64,000 nucleotides of DNA from RZYX01 sp036654375 (GCA_036654375.1 JAVVSD010000007.1:1-64000); one strand, 5' to 3'. Shown: positions 26,055 through 35,651, counted from the first letter of the stretch. Program-made: numbers and translations. Notes: a model not told the origin generated them from the letters alone.

Positions 26055-27125
26055 ATGCAAGAAATTAAAATTGAACGCACAAAAACACCAAGAACAAAAC
26101 CAGCTGACCAAAGCAAACTCGGCTTTGGCAATTACTATACAGATCATATGTTCATTATGAACTATGACGAGGGCGAAGGCTGGCACGATGCAAGAATAGT
26201 GCCTTATCAGCCAATCGCTCTTGACCCTGCTGCAATGTGTCTGCATTATGGTCAAGAAGTTTTTGAGGGAATGAAAGCATACAGAACAGCGGAGAATGGA
26301 GTCCTTTTGTTCAGACCAGAGAAGAATATGGCAAGAATGAATCTTTCAAATGACCGTCTGTGTATTCCTGCAATTGATGAGGAATTTGCAGTTAAGGCTA
26401 TTAAAGAGCTTGTAAAGGTTGACGAAGATTGGATTCCAACTCTTGAAGGAACTTCTCTTTACATACGCCCTTTCATCATTGGAGTTGATGCTCATGTTGG
26501 CGTTCATCCTGCAAACCACCTTCTTTTCATTGTAATTCTTTCGCCTGTTGGAGCATACTATCCAGAGGGAATTAATCCTGTTAAAATTTTTGTTGAGTCG
26601 AACTATGTAAGAGCTGTTAGAGGCGGAATGGGCTTCACAAAGACAGGCGGAAACTATGCAGCATCTCTTAAAGCACAGGACGAAGCTTCAAAAATGGGAT
26701 ATACACAGGTGCTTTGGCTCGATGGTGTCGAGAGAAAGTATATTGAAGAAGTTGGCACTATGAATGTCTTTTTCATTATTGACGATGAAGTTATTACCCC
26801 TGCACTTCAGGGCAGTATCCTTGGTGGAGTTACTCGTATGTCATGCGTTGAGATGCTTCGTTCATGGGGACTCAAAGTAAGTGAGAGAGCAATCTCAATC
26901 GAAGAAGTTGCAAAAGCAGCTGACGAAGGCAGGCTTAAAGAGGCTTTTGGAAGCGGCACAGCAGCAGTTATTTCACCAATCGGAGAGCTTTGTTGGAACG
27001 ATAAAATTATGAAAATCAACGACGGCAAAATTGGAGAAATTTCTCAAAAACTTTATGATAATCTTACCGGACTTCAGTGGGGAAAATTGCCGGATACTTT
27101 TGGATGGACAGTAAAGGTTGACTGA
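26055..27125 (+). CDS. ilvE: Branched-chain amino-acid aminotransferase
   Basis: The enzyme interconverts leucine, isoleucine and valine with their 2-oxo acids using pyridoxal phosphate and glutamate. The 356-residue class IV aminotransferase has LHYGQEVFEGMKAYRT, RPFIIG, and the cofactor lysine in TGGNYAASLKAQ; the C-terminal part has WLDGVERKYIEEVGTMNVFF and GSILGGVTR. The ATG at 26055 has AAGGAG eight bases upstream and is preferred over a GTG at 26046. An rluA-family gene follows seven bases later. Confidence 0.95.
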   Translation: MQEIKIERTKTPRTKPADQSKLGFGNYYTDHMFIMNYDEGEGWHDARIVPYQPIALDPAAMCLHYGQEVFEGMKAYRTAENGVLLFRPEKNMARMNLSNDRLCIPAIDEEFAVKAIKELVKVDEDWIPTLEGTSLYIRPFIIGVDAHVGVHPANHLLFIVILSPVGAYYPEGINPVKIFVESNYVRAVRGGMGFTKTGGNYAASLKAQDEASKMGYTQVLWLDGVERKYIEEVGTMNVFFIIDDEVITPALQGSILGGVTRMSCVEMLRSWGLKVSERAISIEEVAKAADEGRLKEAFGSGTAAVISPIGELCWNDKIMKINDGKIGEISQKLYDNLTGLQWGKLPDTFGWTVKVD

Positions 27126-27132
27126 TTAGCCT

Positions 27133-27990
27133 ATGAGAACACTTTCGTTTTTTGTTGAAAACGAATACGATAACAGGAAAGTTCTGCATTACCTTCGTGG
27201 CGGTGCAGGACTTTCTGTGCGTCTGGTTCGTTCACTCAAACAGGTCGATAATGGAATTATATTAAATGGCATTCCTGCACGAACAGTGGACACAATAAAA
27301 GCAGGAGATAAAATCACAATAAATATTCCAGATGATAAAATAACTGCCCAGCCAACCGAATGTGAAATCGAGGTTTTGTATGAGGATGAAGACCTTTTAA
27401 TAGTCAACAAGCCGGCACTTCTGCCAATGCATCAATCTCACAATCATCAAGGCGACACACTTGAAAATGCTGTTGCTTGGCATTTGGCAAAATCCAATAA
27501 AGCATCAACCTTCAGAGCAATAGGAAGATTGGACAAAGGAACATCGGGGATTGTTTTTTGTGCTATTAACAGCCTTGCTGCCGCCAAGCTTTCCGGTCAA
27601 ATAAAAAAGCAATATATAGCAATTGCGACAGGTGTTTTAAAGGGAAAAGGAACGATAGATAAACCAATTTTCAGACCCGATCCATTAAAAACCTTGCGCG
27701 CGGTAGGAGAAAATGGTGAAAGAGCGGTCACACACTATGAAGTTATTGATGGCAACAGTGAGATGACAAAGCTTAAAATTAATCTCGAAACAGGCAGAAC
27801 GCACCAAATACGAGTCCATTTTTCATATATGGGAAATGCACTTGTTGGCGACAGAATGTATGGTGAAATCCATCATGACATAGACCGGCAGGCACTCCAC
27901 TGCGGATACGCTAAATTTCGACATCCGATAACGGGTAAAGAGATGGAAATTTATGCGGAATTACCACAAGATATGGCAGAGCTAATATAG
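27133..27990 (+). CDS. RluA-family pseudouridine synthase
   Basis: The 285-residue protein converts uridine to pseudouridine in rRNA or tRNA. It has an S4-like N-terminal region (GAGLSVRLVRSLKQVDNGIILNG read in parts) and the catalytic domain with the active-site Asp in GRLDKGTSGIVF, then TGRTHQIRVHFSYMGNALVGD. Which RNA site it modifies cannot be told from motifs. It starts seven bases after ilvE and is probably cotranscribed with it. Confidence 0.93.
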   Translation: MRTLSFFVENEYDNRKVLHYLRGGAGLSVRLVRSLKQVDNGIILNGIPARTVDTIKAGDKITINIPDDKITAQPTECEIEVLYEDEDLLIVNKPALLPMHQSHNHQGDTLENAVAWHLAKSNKASTFRAIGRLDKGTSGIVFCAINSLAAAKLSGQIKKQYIAIATGVLKGKGTIDKPIFRPDPLKTLRAVGENGERAVTHYEVIDGNSEMTKLKINLETGRTHQIRVHFSYMGNALVGDRMYGEIHHDIDRQALHCGYAKFRHPITGKEMEIYAELPQDMAELI

Positions 27991-28110
27991 GATATATAGT
28001 ATATTGAACATAAAAAGCATACTATTAAATGCGTTTTAGTGCTTATTGATAAAATCATATCAATTAAACTTATGTTTTTAAAAAAAGTGCTTTTATTTTC
28101 TTTTTCAAAG

Positions 28111-28119
28111 TGATATAAT
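28111..28119 (+). promoter_or_regulatory. Extended -10 promoter of murA
   Basis: TGATATAAT gives a consensus TATAAT (28114-28119) with an upstream TG. The -35 region at the right distance (TTTTAT) is poor. It lies about 70 bases ahead of the murA start. Confidence 0.6.
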
Positions 28120-28189
28120 ATTGAGAAATGAAAAGAACTTAACTTAATTTATTATATAAAGAATTTGAAGTGTTAGGAGTGTTCCTTAG

Positions 28190-29482
28190 TTGGATAAATT
28201 TGTTATTCACGGTGGAAACAGGCTCTGTGGCGAAGTAAATATTAGTGGAGCTAAAAATGCCGTTGTTGCTATAATTCCTGCAACTCTTCTTGCAGAAGAT
28301 ATTTGCAGAATAGAAAATATACCAAATATAAGCGATGTTTCGATGATGATTAAAATTCTTCACACAATGGGTGCGAAGATTAAAATGATAAATGAAAACA
28401 CACTTGAGATAGATACAAGAACAGTGAACTCATACACAGTCAACCATGAACTTACAAAACACCTTCGTGCATCATACTACCTTATTGGTGCGTTGCTTGG
28501 TCGCTGTAATTTTGCAAAGGTTGCAATGCCGGGTGGCTGCAATTTTGGCGGAGTTCGCCCAATGGACCAGCATATCAGAGGATTTGAAATGCTTGGTGCA
28601 AATGTAACTATCGAGAATGGCGTCGTAAATGCATCAGCTGATTCTCTTATTGGCAGTTCAATTTATATGGATGTTGTATCTGTTGGTGCAACAGTAAATA
28701 TAATGCTTGCGTCTGTAAAAGCAAGGGGACTTACAATAATCGAAAATGCTGCTAAAGAGCCACACATTGTTGATCTTGCAAACTTCCTAAATTCAATGGG
28801 AGCAGATGTCAGGGGTGCTGGTACAGATGTAATCAAAATCCGTGGTGTTTCATATCTTCATGGTTGTGACTATTCAATCATTCCAGACCAGATTGAAGCG
28901 GGAACATATATGGTTGCTGCGGCTGCAACAGGTGGAGATGTTCTTGTTAAGAATGTCATACCAAAGCATCTTGAATCAATCACTGCAAAGCTTGAGGATT
29001 GCGGAGTGGAAGTCATTGAAAATGATGATTCTGTGCGTGTGATTTCAAATGGCAGACCAACAAGGTGCAACCTTAAAACAATGCCACATCCAGGTTTCCC
29101 AACAGATATGCAGCCACAGATGGCAGTGCTTCTAACCATAGCACAAGGCACAAGTATTATCTCTGAAAGTGTTTGGGATAACCGTTTTAAATATGTTGAA
29201 CAACTTGTAAGAATGGGTGCTTCAATTCAGGTTGACGGTAAAGTTGCTGTTATTGAAGGCGTTCCAGAGCTTAAAGGTGCTCCAATTAAGGCAGATGATT
29301 TGCGTGCAGGTGCAGCAATGATAATTGCAGGTCTTGCAGCAACAGGAAAATCAGAAATTGAAAATGTTATTTATATTGACCGCGGATACGAAAAAATCAT
29401 TGAAAAATTAACTGCAATGGGTGCTGATATCGAGCGTGTTAAGATTGACGATGAACCAACGCGAATTGAAACGGCAGGATAA
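28190..29482 (+). CDS. murA: UDP-N-acetylglucosamine 1-carboxyvinyltransferase
   Basis: MurA catalyses the first committed step of peptidoglycan synthesis, moving enolpyruvate from PEP to UDP-GlcNAc. The 430-residue product has the conserved Lys22 in SGAKNA and the active-site cysteine Cys117 in PGGCNFGG, the residue alkylated by fosfomycin, so the enzyme should be fosfomycin-sensitive by that route. Other motifs are QIEAGTYM and PGFPTDMQPQ. The TTG start has AGGAGTG upstream. It has its own promoter and terminator. Confidence 0.95.
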   Translation: MDKFVIHGGNRLCGEVNISGAKNAVVAIIPATLLAEDICRIENIPNISDVSMMIKILHTMGAKIKMINENTLEIDTRTVNSYTVNHELTKHLRASYYLIGALLGRCNFAKVAMPGGCNFGGVRPMDQHIRGFEMLGANVTIENGVVNASADSLIGSSIYMDVVSVGATVNIMLASVKARGLTIIENAAKEPHIVDLANFLNSMGADVRGAGTDVIKIRGVSYLHGCDYSIIPDQIEAGTYMVAAAATGGDVLVKNVIPKHLESITAKLEDCGVEVIENDDSVRVISNGRPTRCNLKTMPHPGFPTDMQPQMAVLLTIAQGTSIISESVWDNRFKYVEQLVRMGASIQVDGKVAVIEGVPELKGAPIKADDLRAGAAMIIAGLAATGKSEIENVIYIDRGYEKIIEKLTAMGADIERVKIDDEPTRIETAG

Positions 29483-29526
29483 ATAACACAACCTATTTCG
29501 ACTTAATTTATATTATGTTCAAAACA

Positions 29527-29552
29527 ATGGGTGCATTGCACCCTTTTTTTAT
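29527..29552 (+). terminator. Terminator after murA
   Basis: GGGTGC (29529-29534) pairs with GCACCC (29538-29543) around ATT, followed by seven T residues. Confidence 0.88.
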
Positions 29553-29589
29553 AGTAATTTTTGGAAAAACATTGTAAGGTGGTGTCGAT

Positions 29590-30378
29590 TTGGCTCGATT
29601 TTGTCCTTTGTTTTCAGGCAGCAGTGGCAACTCAATATTTTTAGGAACATCAGAAAGCGGAGTGCTGGTTGATGTTGGAATGAATGCAAAGCAGACAACA
29701 TTGGCTTTGGAGCGAGTGGGGATTGACCCTTACAGCGTCAAGGCTATTTTTATTACGCACGAGCATTCTGACCATATAAGCGGGCTTCGTGTTTTTGCAT
29801 CAAAATATGGCACACAAGTTTATACATCTCGTGGAACACTGGATGCACTTGAAGAGATGGGTATGATTAATGGCAAATTTTTTGCAGGAGAAGTTGCATC
29901 TGGTGTTGAGGTTGATGGAATGAGGATAACATCATTCAGGACATCGCATGACAGCCGTGAAAGTGTCGGATATGTCATCACTTTGCCAGATGGAAGAAAA
30001 GCCGCAGTTGTGACTGACCTTGGAGTTATGACAGAGGAGGTAATGTCTGCAATATCTGGCTGTGACCTTGTTTTGATAGAGTCAAATCATGATGTGAATA
30101 TGCTGCAAAATGGAGCATATCCATACTATCTTAAACGAAGAATATTATCAGATACTGGGCATCTTTCAAATGACAGTTGTGCAGTGGCAATTTCAGAGCT
30201 TTTAAAAACTGGAACAACTCGGTTCTTCCTTGGACATCTCAGCAGGGAAAACAATATCCCAGAGCTTGCGTATCAAAATACATATTCCGTATTGACACAG
30301 TGTGGAGCAGTTGAAGGAGAAGATTTTCTTCTGTCGGTTGCACCAAGATGTAATTCAGATAAAATAACAATTTTTTAA
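29590..30378 (+). CDS. walJ: WalJ/YycJ-type MBL-fold hydrolase
   Basis: The 262-residue metallo-beta-lactamase-fold protein begins ARFCPLFSGSSGNSIFLGT and has the metal motif THEHSDHISG, typical of YycJ/WalJ. That protein is a putative 5'-exonuclease linked to DNA repair and cell-division coordination in Firmicutes. The TTG start follows AAGGTGGTG. rlmH follows 12 bases later, matching the common walJ-rlmH neighbourhood. The walKR genes usually found in that neighbourhood are not here. Confidence 0.88.
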   Translation: MARFCPLFSGSSGNSIFLGTSESGVLVDVGMNAKQTTLALERVGIDPYSVKAIFITHEHSDHISGLRVFASKYGTQVYTSRGTLDALEEMGMINGKFFAGEVASGVEVDGMRITSFRTSHDSRESVGYVITLPDGRKAAVVTDLGVMTEEVMSAISGCDLVLIESNHDVNMLQNGAYPYYLKRRILSDTGHLSNDSCAVAISELLKTGTTRFFLGHLSRENNIPELAYQNTYSVLTQCGAVEGEDFLLSVAPRCNSDKITIF

Positions 30379-30390
30379 GGACAAACTACT

Positions 30391-30873
30391 ATGATAAATA
30401 TAACAGTGATTTGTATTGGCAAACTTAAAGAGCAGTATTTGCGAGATGCCTGCTTGGAATATTCAAAAAGGCTTTCAGCATATTGCAAGCTTAGTGTTAT
30501 TGAGCTTGCACCAAAAGTGTTGCCAGACAATCCATCAGACGCACAAATCAGCAATGCATTAAAAGACGAAGGCGACAAAATAATTGAAAAAATACCAAAC
30601 GGTTCAGCTGTCTTTGCAATGTGTATAGAGGGAAAGCAAAGAACATCAACAGAGCTGAGTGACGAAATTGCAAAGCTTGCAGTAGATGGAGCAAGCAATA
30701 TAACTTTTGTTATAGGAGGCTCGTTTGGGTTATCAGATGAAGTTAAGCAAAAAGCAGGCAACAAGCTTTCAATGTCAAAAATGACATTCCCACATCAGCT
30801 TGCAAGGGTAATGCTGCTTGAGCAATTATATAGAGCTTTTCAGATTTCAAGTGGCGGGAAATACCACAAATAA
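30391..30873 (+). CDS. rlmH: 23S rRNA pseudouridine-1915 N3-methyltransferase
   Basis: RlmH is a SPOUT-fold enzyme that methylates pseudouridine 1915 of 23S rRNA on the assembled 70S ribosome. The 160-residue product has the typical start ITVICIGKLKEQYLRDACLEYSKRL (in part), the SAM-binding knot FVIGGSFGLSDEVKQKA and the end MTFPHQLARVMLLEQLYRAFQI with GGKYHK. It is cotranscribed with walJ. Confidence 0.96.
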   Translation: MINITVICIGKLKEQYLRDACLEYSKRLSAYCKLSVIELAPKVLPDNPSDAQISNALKDEGDKIIEKIPNGSAVFAMCIEGKQRTSTELSDEIAKLAVDGASNITFVIGGSFGLSDEVKQKAGNKLSMSKMTFPHQLARVMLLEQLYRAFQISSGGKYHK

Positions 30874-30890
30874 TCAGTGTATAAGCTGTG

Positions 30891-30919
30891 TTGAAACAAT
30901 TTATAAAATGTAGTAACAT
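30891..30919 (+). promoter_or_regulatory. Sigma-A promoter of nhaC
   Basis: TTGAAA (30891-30896) and TAACAT (30914-30919) are 17 bases apart. The -35 lies in the left arm of an inverted repeat, TTGAAACAAT (30891-30900) and ATTGTTTCAA (30929-30938), that brackets the promoter. Confidence 0.65.
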
Positions 30920-30971
30920 TTTAATAGTATTGTTTCAATTTTTGATTGTTTTAAAAATAGGAGGACAAAAA

Positions 30972-32492
30972 ATGCAAGAAACTATTTGGACTCTTCTACC
31001 TCCCGTAATAGCTATAGTGCTTGCACTCATGACTAAAGAAGTATATCTATCTCTTTTTGTGGGGATTATTTCGGGTGCATTGCTCTATACAAACTTTAGT
31101 TTTGGAGAAACCGTAAGTACAACATTAGAGCTTATGGGGAGTAAAATAGGCGGAAATATTGGAATTGTTGTTTTCCTTATTTTGCTTGGAATGCTCGTAA
31201 AACTTTTGACTCATTCCGGTGCATCAAGAGCGTATGGAGAGTGGGCATCGAGTAAAATAAAAAGTAAAAAATGTGCGCTTTTTGCAACAGCAGGTCTTGG
31301 CGCTCTTATTTTTGTGGACGATTATTTTAATTGTTTGACAGTTGGAACAGTTATGACTCCAATAACGGATAAGCACAAAATAACAAGAACAAAGCTTGCA
31401 TACATTATTGATGCCACAGCAGCTCCAATCTGCATTATAGCACCAATATCCAGCTGGGCAGCTGCAGTAAGCTCGTCACTTCCAGATGGAACAAATATTG
31501 ATGGCTTTTCACTTTTTGTAAAGACAATACCGTTTAATCTCTATGCTTTGCTAACGATAATAATGGTGATAATGGTTATTTCATTAGATTTTGATTTTAG
31601 TAAAATGAAAAAGTTTGAGCAAATGCAAACTGATGGAGAAGTTGAGCAGGTAGCAACATTGGAAGATGCCATTCCTGAAGGCTCAAATGGCAAGGTAATT
31701 GACCTTCTACTTCCGATACTTTCACTTATAGTTCTTTGTATTTCGTTTATGTTGTACACAGGTGGAATTTTTGAAGGCGCCTCAATAACGCAAGCATTTG
31801 CAAGCTGTGATGCGCCAACATCACTTGCCCTTGGCTCATTTTTTGCAATAATTGTAACAGCAATACTTTATCTTCCAAGGAGGATAATGAAGTTTAAAGA
31901 GGTTATGGACAGCCTTGCAGATGGATTTAAGGCAATGGTTCCAGCCATTTTGATTTTGACCTTTGCTTGGACACTTGGCGGGATTTGCGGAGCGGACTAT
32001 CTCAATGCAGGTGCATTTGTTGGAAATGTGGTTGCAAACAGCTCAATTTCATTGGCAATAATTCCAGCCGTATTTTTTATTGTTTCTTTAGGACTTGCAT
32101 TTTCCACTGGAACATCATGGGGAACATTTGCAATCCTTCTTCCAATTATTGTTTCAGTTTTTTCGGGAGTTGAATCCCAACTCTTTGTCATAAGCGTTTC
32201 GGCAATGCTTGCAGGTGCAGTATGTGGCGACCACATTTCTCCAATATCAGACACAACTATTATGGCTTCAACAGGAGCAGGGTGCAATCATATTGACCAT
32301 GTTACGACACAGATGCCATATGCCTTAATAATTGCACTAATATCTTTTATAGGTTACCTCATTGCAGGATTTGCAGGCAACGGATATCTTGGGCTTGGAG
32401 TCGGTGCAATGTTGACAGTCACAACACTCATAATTATCAATCAAATCCAAAAGAAAAAGTTGCAATCCATAAACGAGAAAATTACGAAATGA
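30972..32492 (+). CDS. NhaC-family Na+/H+ antiporter
   Basis: The 506-residue membrane protein has about 12 hydrophobic segments and conserved NhaC features: LSLFVGIISGALLYTNFS near the start, FVDDYFNCLTVGTVM, and the C-terminal STGTSWGTFAILLPI and GDHISPISDTTIM. NhaC relatives exchange sodium or organic acids such as malate for lactate, so the substrate is not certain. The ATG at 30972 has AGGAGG upstream; a longer frame from 30888 would lie in the promoter. Confidence 0.9.
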   Translation: MQETIWTLLPPVIAIVLALMTKEVYLSLFVGIISGALLYTNFSFGETVSTTLELMGSKIGGNIGIVVFLILLGMLVKLLTHSGASRAYGEWASSKIKSKKCALFATAGLGALIFVDDYFNCLTVGTVMTPITDKHKITRTKLAYIIDATAAPICIIAPISSWAAAVSSSLPDGTNIDGFSLFVKTIPFNLYALLTIIMVIMVISLDFDFSKMKKFEQMQTDGEVEQVATLEDAIPEGSNGKVIDLLLPILSLIVLCISFMLYTGGIFEGASITQAFASCDAPTSLALGSFFAIIVTAILYLPRRIMKFKEVMDSLADGFKAMVPAILILTFAWTLGGICGADYLNAGAFVGNVVANSSISLAIIPAVFFIVSLGLAFSTGTSWGTFAILLPIIVSVFSGVESQLFVISVSAMLAGAVCGDHISPISDTTIMASTGAGCNHIDHVTTQMPYALIIALISFIGYLIAGFAGNGYLGLGVGAMLTVTTLIIINQIQKKKLQSINEKITK

Positions 32493-32508
32493 TATAGAAA
32501 AATATAAA

Positions 32509-32540
32509 GTGGCTTTGCAAAATTAGCAGAGCCATTTTTG
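32509..32540 (+). terminator. Terminator after nhaC
   Basis: TGGCTTTGC (32510-32518) pairs with GCAGAGCCA (32526-32534, one G-T pair), followed by TTTTTG. Confidence 0.85.
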
Positions 32541-32693
32541 TTCAATTTTGTTGACAAATTCAAAAATTGGTTAAGAACTATGACATTTTTAAATTGTGAC
32601 AAGCAAATAAATTAAGATACTCAAAAATAAATGCAGACTATTTTATAAAATGGAAGATAAAAACAAGAGAATAATTACTTTTAATTATAAATG

Positions 32694-32702
32694 TGTTATA
32701 AT
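32694..32702 (+). promoter_or_regulatory. Extended -10 promoter of the PAP2-AEC genes
   Basis: TGTTATAAT gives a consensus -10 (32697-32702) with upstream TG. The -35 region (TTACTT) is weak. The rest of the space back to the nhaC terminator is AT-rich with nothing recognised. Confidence 0.5.
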
Positions 32703-32773
32703 ATAATGGTTTTATGGCGTATATTTAATTTTGAATATCAGCTAATTATTTAGTGGTATGAGTGGAGGACCGC

Positions 32774-33367
32774 ATGAACCAGATTAATCAGTTCGAAATA
32801 GGGATACTTGACTGGATAAGGGATAATTTATCCTGTAATTTTCTCGATGTAACGATGCGAGGAATTACTATACTTGGGAATAATGGCATTTTTTTTATAA
32901 TTCTGGCAATCATTTGCCTAAGCATTAAAAAAACCAGAAAATTTGGGTCAACACTCTCTATTGCTTTATTTCTTGAAATATTAATAGTTAACATAATTTT
33001 AAAACCTCTCGTTGGAAGAATGCGGCCATTCATGCTTAATGATGCTGTCGAGCTAATTATTCCTGCACTTGAAAGTGCATCTTTTCCATCTGGACACACA
33101 GCTTTTGCTTTTGCCTTTGCACTTTCTCTCTTGGTTTTTGGCAAAAAAGGAGTAATACCAGGTGTGATTTTTGGAGCAATTATGGGATTTTCAAGAATGT
33201 ATCTTTATGTCCATTATCCAACAGATGTGTTAGGCGGCGCGTTAATTGGTTCATTGTGTGGGTTTATTGCATATCTGATTACTAAAAAGACTTATAATTA
33301 TCTTGAAGAAGATGTTGTTTATGAATTTAATGAAGATAAGATTGATAATGTGGAGAATAAAAATTAA
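32774..33367 (+). CDS. PAP2-family phosphatase
   Basis: The 197-residue membrane protein has about five hydrophobic segments and the three PAP2 motifs: KPLVGRMRP, PSGHTAFAF and SRMYLYVHYPTDVLGG. Such enzymes dephosphorylate lipid phosphates, for instance undecaprenyl pyrophosphate or phosphatidic acid. The acidic C-terminal tail of about 30 residues is unusual but not conserved sequence I know. The ATG at 32774 has GGAGG five bases upstream. Its TAA overlaps the ATG of the next gene by one base, showing translational coupling. Confidence 0.9.
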   Translation: MNQINQFEIGILDWIRDNLSCNFLDVTMRGITILGNNGIFFIILAIICLSIKKTRKFGSTLSIALFLEILIVNIILKPLVGRMRPFMLNDAVELIIPALESASFPSGHTAFAFAFALSLLVFGKKGVIPGVIFGAIMGFSRMYLYVHYPTDVLGGALIGSLCGFIAYLITKKTYNYLEEDVVYEFNEDKIDNVENKN

Positions 33368-34293
33368 TGTTAAATAATTTTTTGACTGTTGGTCAACAGG
33401 TGCTTATTTTATTTATACTTATATTAGTTGGGCTATTTTGCTCAAAGCTCAAGATGATAAATGAAAAAAGTATTGATGGGTTGACAAATATCGTGCTATA
33501 TTTCGTTACACCTTGTGTAATAATTAAATCATTTCAGAGAGCGCTTGAGCCACAAATGATAAAGGAACTTGGAATTGTTTTTGGCATAGCCATTTTGGTG
33601 CATATTGTTTCAATAATTGTAGCAAATATATTTATTAAAGATAATGATGAAAACAGGCTCAGGGTTCTTCGTTTTGCTGTAATATTTTCAAACTGCGGTT
33701 TTATGTCATTACCGCTTCAGGAGGCATTGTTAGGCTCAGATGGCGTATTTTATGGTGCTGTTTATGTTGCAGCCTTCAATATTGTTGTTTGGAGCTATGG
33801 GCTGTTCTTGATGAGTGGAAAAAAGTCCGAAATTTCGGCAAAAAAGTTGCTGATTAACCCAGGCATAATTGGGGTAACCGCCGGATTACTGCTTGCATTA
33901 TTGTCAATTAAATTGCCGGCTATTATTGCACAGCCAGTTTCATATCTTGCCGCACTAAACACTCCACTTCCAATGATAATTATTGGGTTTTATATTGCGC
34001 AGCTGGATTTTAAGGTTATTTTAAGTGATTGCAAAAAGTACCTTGCAATCATATTAAGGCTTGTTGCCATTCCTCTCGTTGCAATCGGAATTATGATGAT
34101 TTTTGGAGTACATGGTAAATTGCTTGTGGTTTGTGCGATTGCGTCAAGCGCCCCACCTGCAGCGATGACAACAATGTTTTCAACCAAATTTAATCGAGAT
34201 ACCAAACTATCCGCGGAGCTTGTATCCATCTCCACTTTGATTTCAATGATAACTATGCCTCTGATAGTTGGTTTTGCTCAATATTTATCATAG
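33367..34293 (+). CDS. AEC-family transporter (auxin efflux carrier family)
   Basis: The 308-residue membrane protein has ten hydrophobic segments in two inverted halves of five, with FSNCGFMSLPLQEALLG and ASSAPPAAMTTMFSTKF marking the crossover regions. Bacterial AEC members transport malate, malonate or other organic acids or are uncharacterised. It is coupled to the PAP2 gene upstream. Confidence 0.88.
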   Translation: MLNNFLTVGQQVLILFILILVGLFCSKLKMINEKSIDGLTNIVLYFVTPCVIIKSFQRALEPQMIKELGIVFGIAILVHIVSIIVANIFIKDNDENRLRVLRFAVIFSNCGFMSLPLQEALLGSDGVFYGAVYVAAFNIVVWSYGLFLMSGKKSEISAKKLLINPGIIGVTAGLLLALLSIKLPAIIAQPVSYLAALNTPLPMIIIGFYIAQLDFKVILSDCKKYLAIILRLVAIPLVAIGIMMIFGVHGKLLVVCAIASSAPPAAMTTMFSTKFNRDTKLSAELVSISTLISMITMPLIVGFAQYLS

Positions 34294-34311
34294 TAAATCG
34301 GAGGCATATTA

Positions 34312-34749
34312 ATGAAGCCAATTTTAATCAAAGGTAAATACCAATGGCAATATGTTATTATTGCTCTTATTCTTGCTATGCTGATTTGTGGATCACTTAT
34401 ATGGTGGAAATTCGGTGCAGATGACAGCGGTAACGCTGTTGATAAAACAGTGCCAATCACAAGTACAACTGCACCTGAAAGAGGCATCTCAGATGTTATC
34501 GGCAAGGAGCCTTCACGAGCCAAAACAACAACAACCACAAATATAACAACAAAGAGTAATACAGACTCAACAACATGGAATATACCCAGTTTGCCACAAG
34601 ATGCAAACAACAATTCCGGTAATATAGACTCACCAGCAGATGATGATAAAGGAAATACAAGACCAAAGGTACCTGACAACACAAATAATAAGACAGATAA
34701 GCCGCTAAAGACGGATTCACAAAATAAAGGAGAAGCAACCAATCCATAA
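34312..34749 (+). CDS. Single-pass membrane protein with Thr/Asn-rich tail
   Basis: The 145-residue protein has one membrane segment (residues 13-32, QYVIIALILAMLICGSLIWW) after a short basic start, then a low-complexity, Thr-, Asn-, Asp- and Lys-rich region to the end. The layout suggests a type II anchor with an extended extracellular tail, perhaps in the wall. No family is recognised. GGAGG precedes the ATG, and the gene lies 18 bases after the AEC gene, so it is likely in that operon. Confidence 0.72.
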   Translation: MKPILIKGKYQWQYVIIALILAMLICGSLIWWKFGADDSGNAVDKTVPITSTTAPERGISDVIGKEPSRAKTTTTTNITTKSNTDSTTWNIPSLPQDANNNSGNIDSPADDDKGNTRPKVPDNTNNKTDKPLKTDSQNKGEATNP

Positions 34750-34807
34750 AAAGCGCAATTAATCTGCAATGAAACACAAAAATGTTCGTATTTTTCATAT
34801 AAATGTA

Positions 34808-34836
34808 TTGAAAATTCATAAAAAATAACATATAAT
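34808..34836 (+). promoter_or_regulatory. Sigma-A promoter of the CAP lipoprotein
   Basis: TTGAAA (34808-34813) and TATAAT (34831-34836) are 17 bases apart, 26 bases before the ATG at 34863. Confidence 0.8.
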
Positions 34837-34862
34837 ATATGCAAGTTTGTCAAAGAGGTGAT

Positions 34863-35630
34863 ATGGTGAAAAGATTATTATCTTTGTTGCTTGCATTTGT
34901 TTTTGTGATTTGTTTTTCTTTTGGCTGCTCAAGATATCTTAATAAAGATGAGGCACCGAAAACAACTCTAAGCCAGAAAAAAGCCCCTGCGAAAAAAAGC
35001 AATATTCAAAATACAACAACCAAGAAGGTAACAACAAATAGCCTTCCAGCACCTAAAAAACCTGTTGTTACAAAACAAGCAACAAACAAACAGCCAAAGC
35101 AGGAAACACAAGCACCAACAAAACCACCATATTCTGTAACCACTCGATATGCTGGCACCAGCACACTGACATATACAAAGCAAACCATTCCATATACGGC
35201 GGACGGTCAGCAGATGTCAACAACTGTAACTGTTGTAACAGGATTTGAAGATGAAATGTTGGCATATGTTAACAACGAACGCGCAAATGCAAAAAGAAAC
35301 TCACTGTCACTTGAGCCAGAGCTTACAAGAATGGCAATAATCAGAGCAGCGGAGGCATCAATAAAGTGGTCACATATAAGACCAGATGGAACAAAGTGCT
35401 TTACAATACTTGATACAAGCCCTCTTAAACCAAGAATAACAGAAGCAGGCGAGAACCTCGGGTGGAATCAAACTTCTGTTGTAGAAGTTATGAACGAGTG
35501 GATGAATTCAACTGGACACAGGGCAAACATTATAAGTGCTTATAACAACTATAATAATGTTGGTTTCGCGTGGATTATTGCAGAAAATGGAGACCATTTT
35601 TGGGCACAGTTATTTGCACAATTAAAATAA
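34863..35630 (+). CDS. CAP/SCP-domain lipoprotein (YkwD-like)
   Basis: The 255-residue protein has a lipoprotein signal peptide ending FSFGC, a Thr/Lys/Pro-rich spacer of about 90 residues, and a C-terminal CAP domain of about 125 residues (MLAYVNNERANAKRNSLSLEP, then WSHIRPDG, ENLGWNQTS, STGHRANI and FWAQLFA). The CAP histidines and glutamate are present. Bacterial CAP proteins are secreted and of mostly unknown role. AGAGGTGAT precedes the ATG; an earlier ATG at 34839 would begin before the ribosome site and is rejected. Confidence 0.88.
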   Translation: MVKRLLSLLLAFVFVICFSFGCSRYLNKDEAPKTTLSQKKAPAKKSNIQNTTTKKVTTNSLPAPKKPVVTKQATNKQPKQETQAPTKPPYSVTTRYAGTSTLTYTKQTIPYTADGQQMSTTVTVVTGFEDEMLAYVNNERANAKRNSLSLEPELTRMAIIRAAEASIKWSHIRPDGTKCFTILDTSPLKPRITEAGENLGWNQTSVVEVMNEWMNSTGHRANIISAYNNYNNVGFAWIIAENGDHFWAQLFAQLK

Positions 35631-35651
35631 AAACTTGATTTTAAAAAAAAC

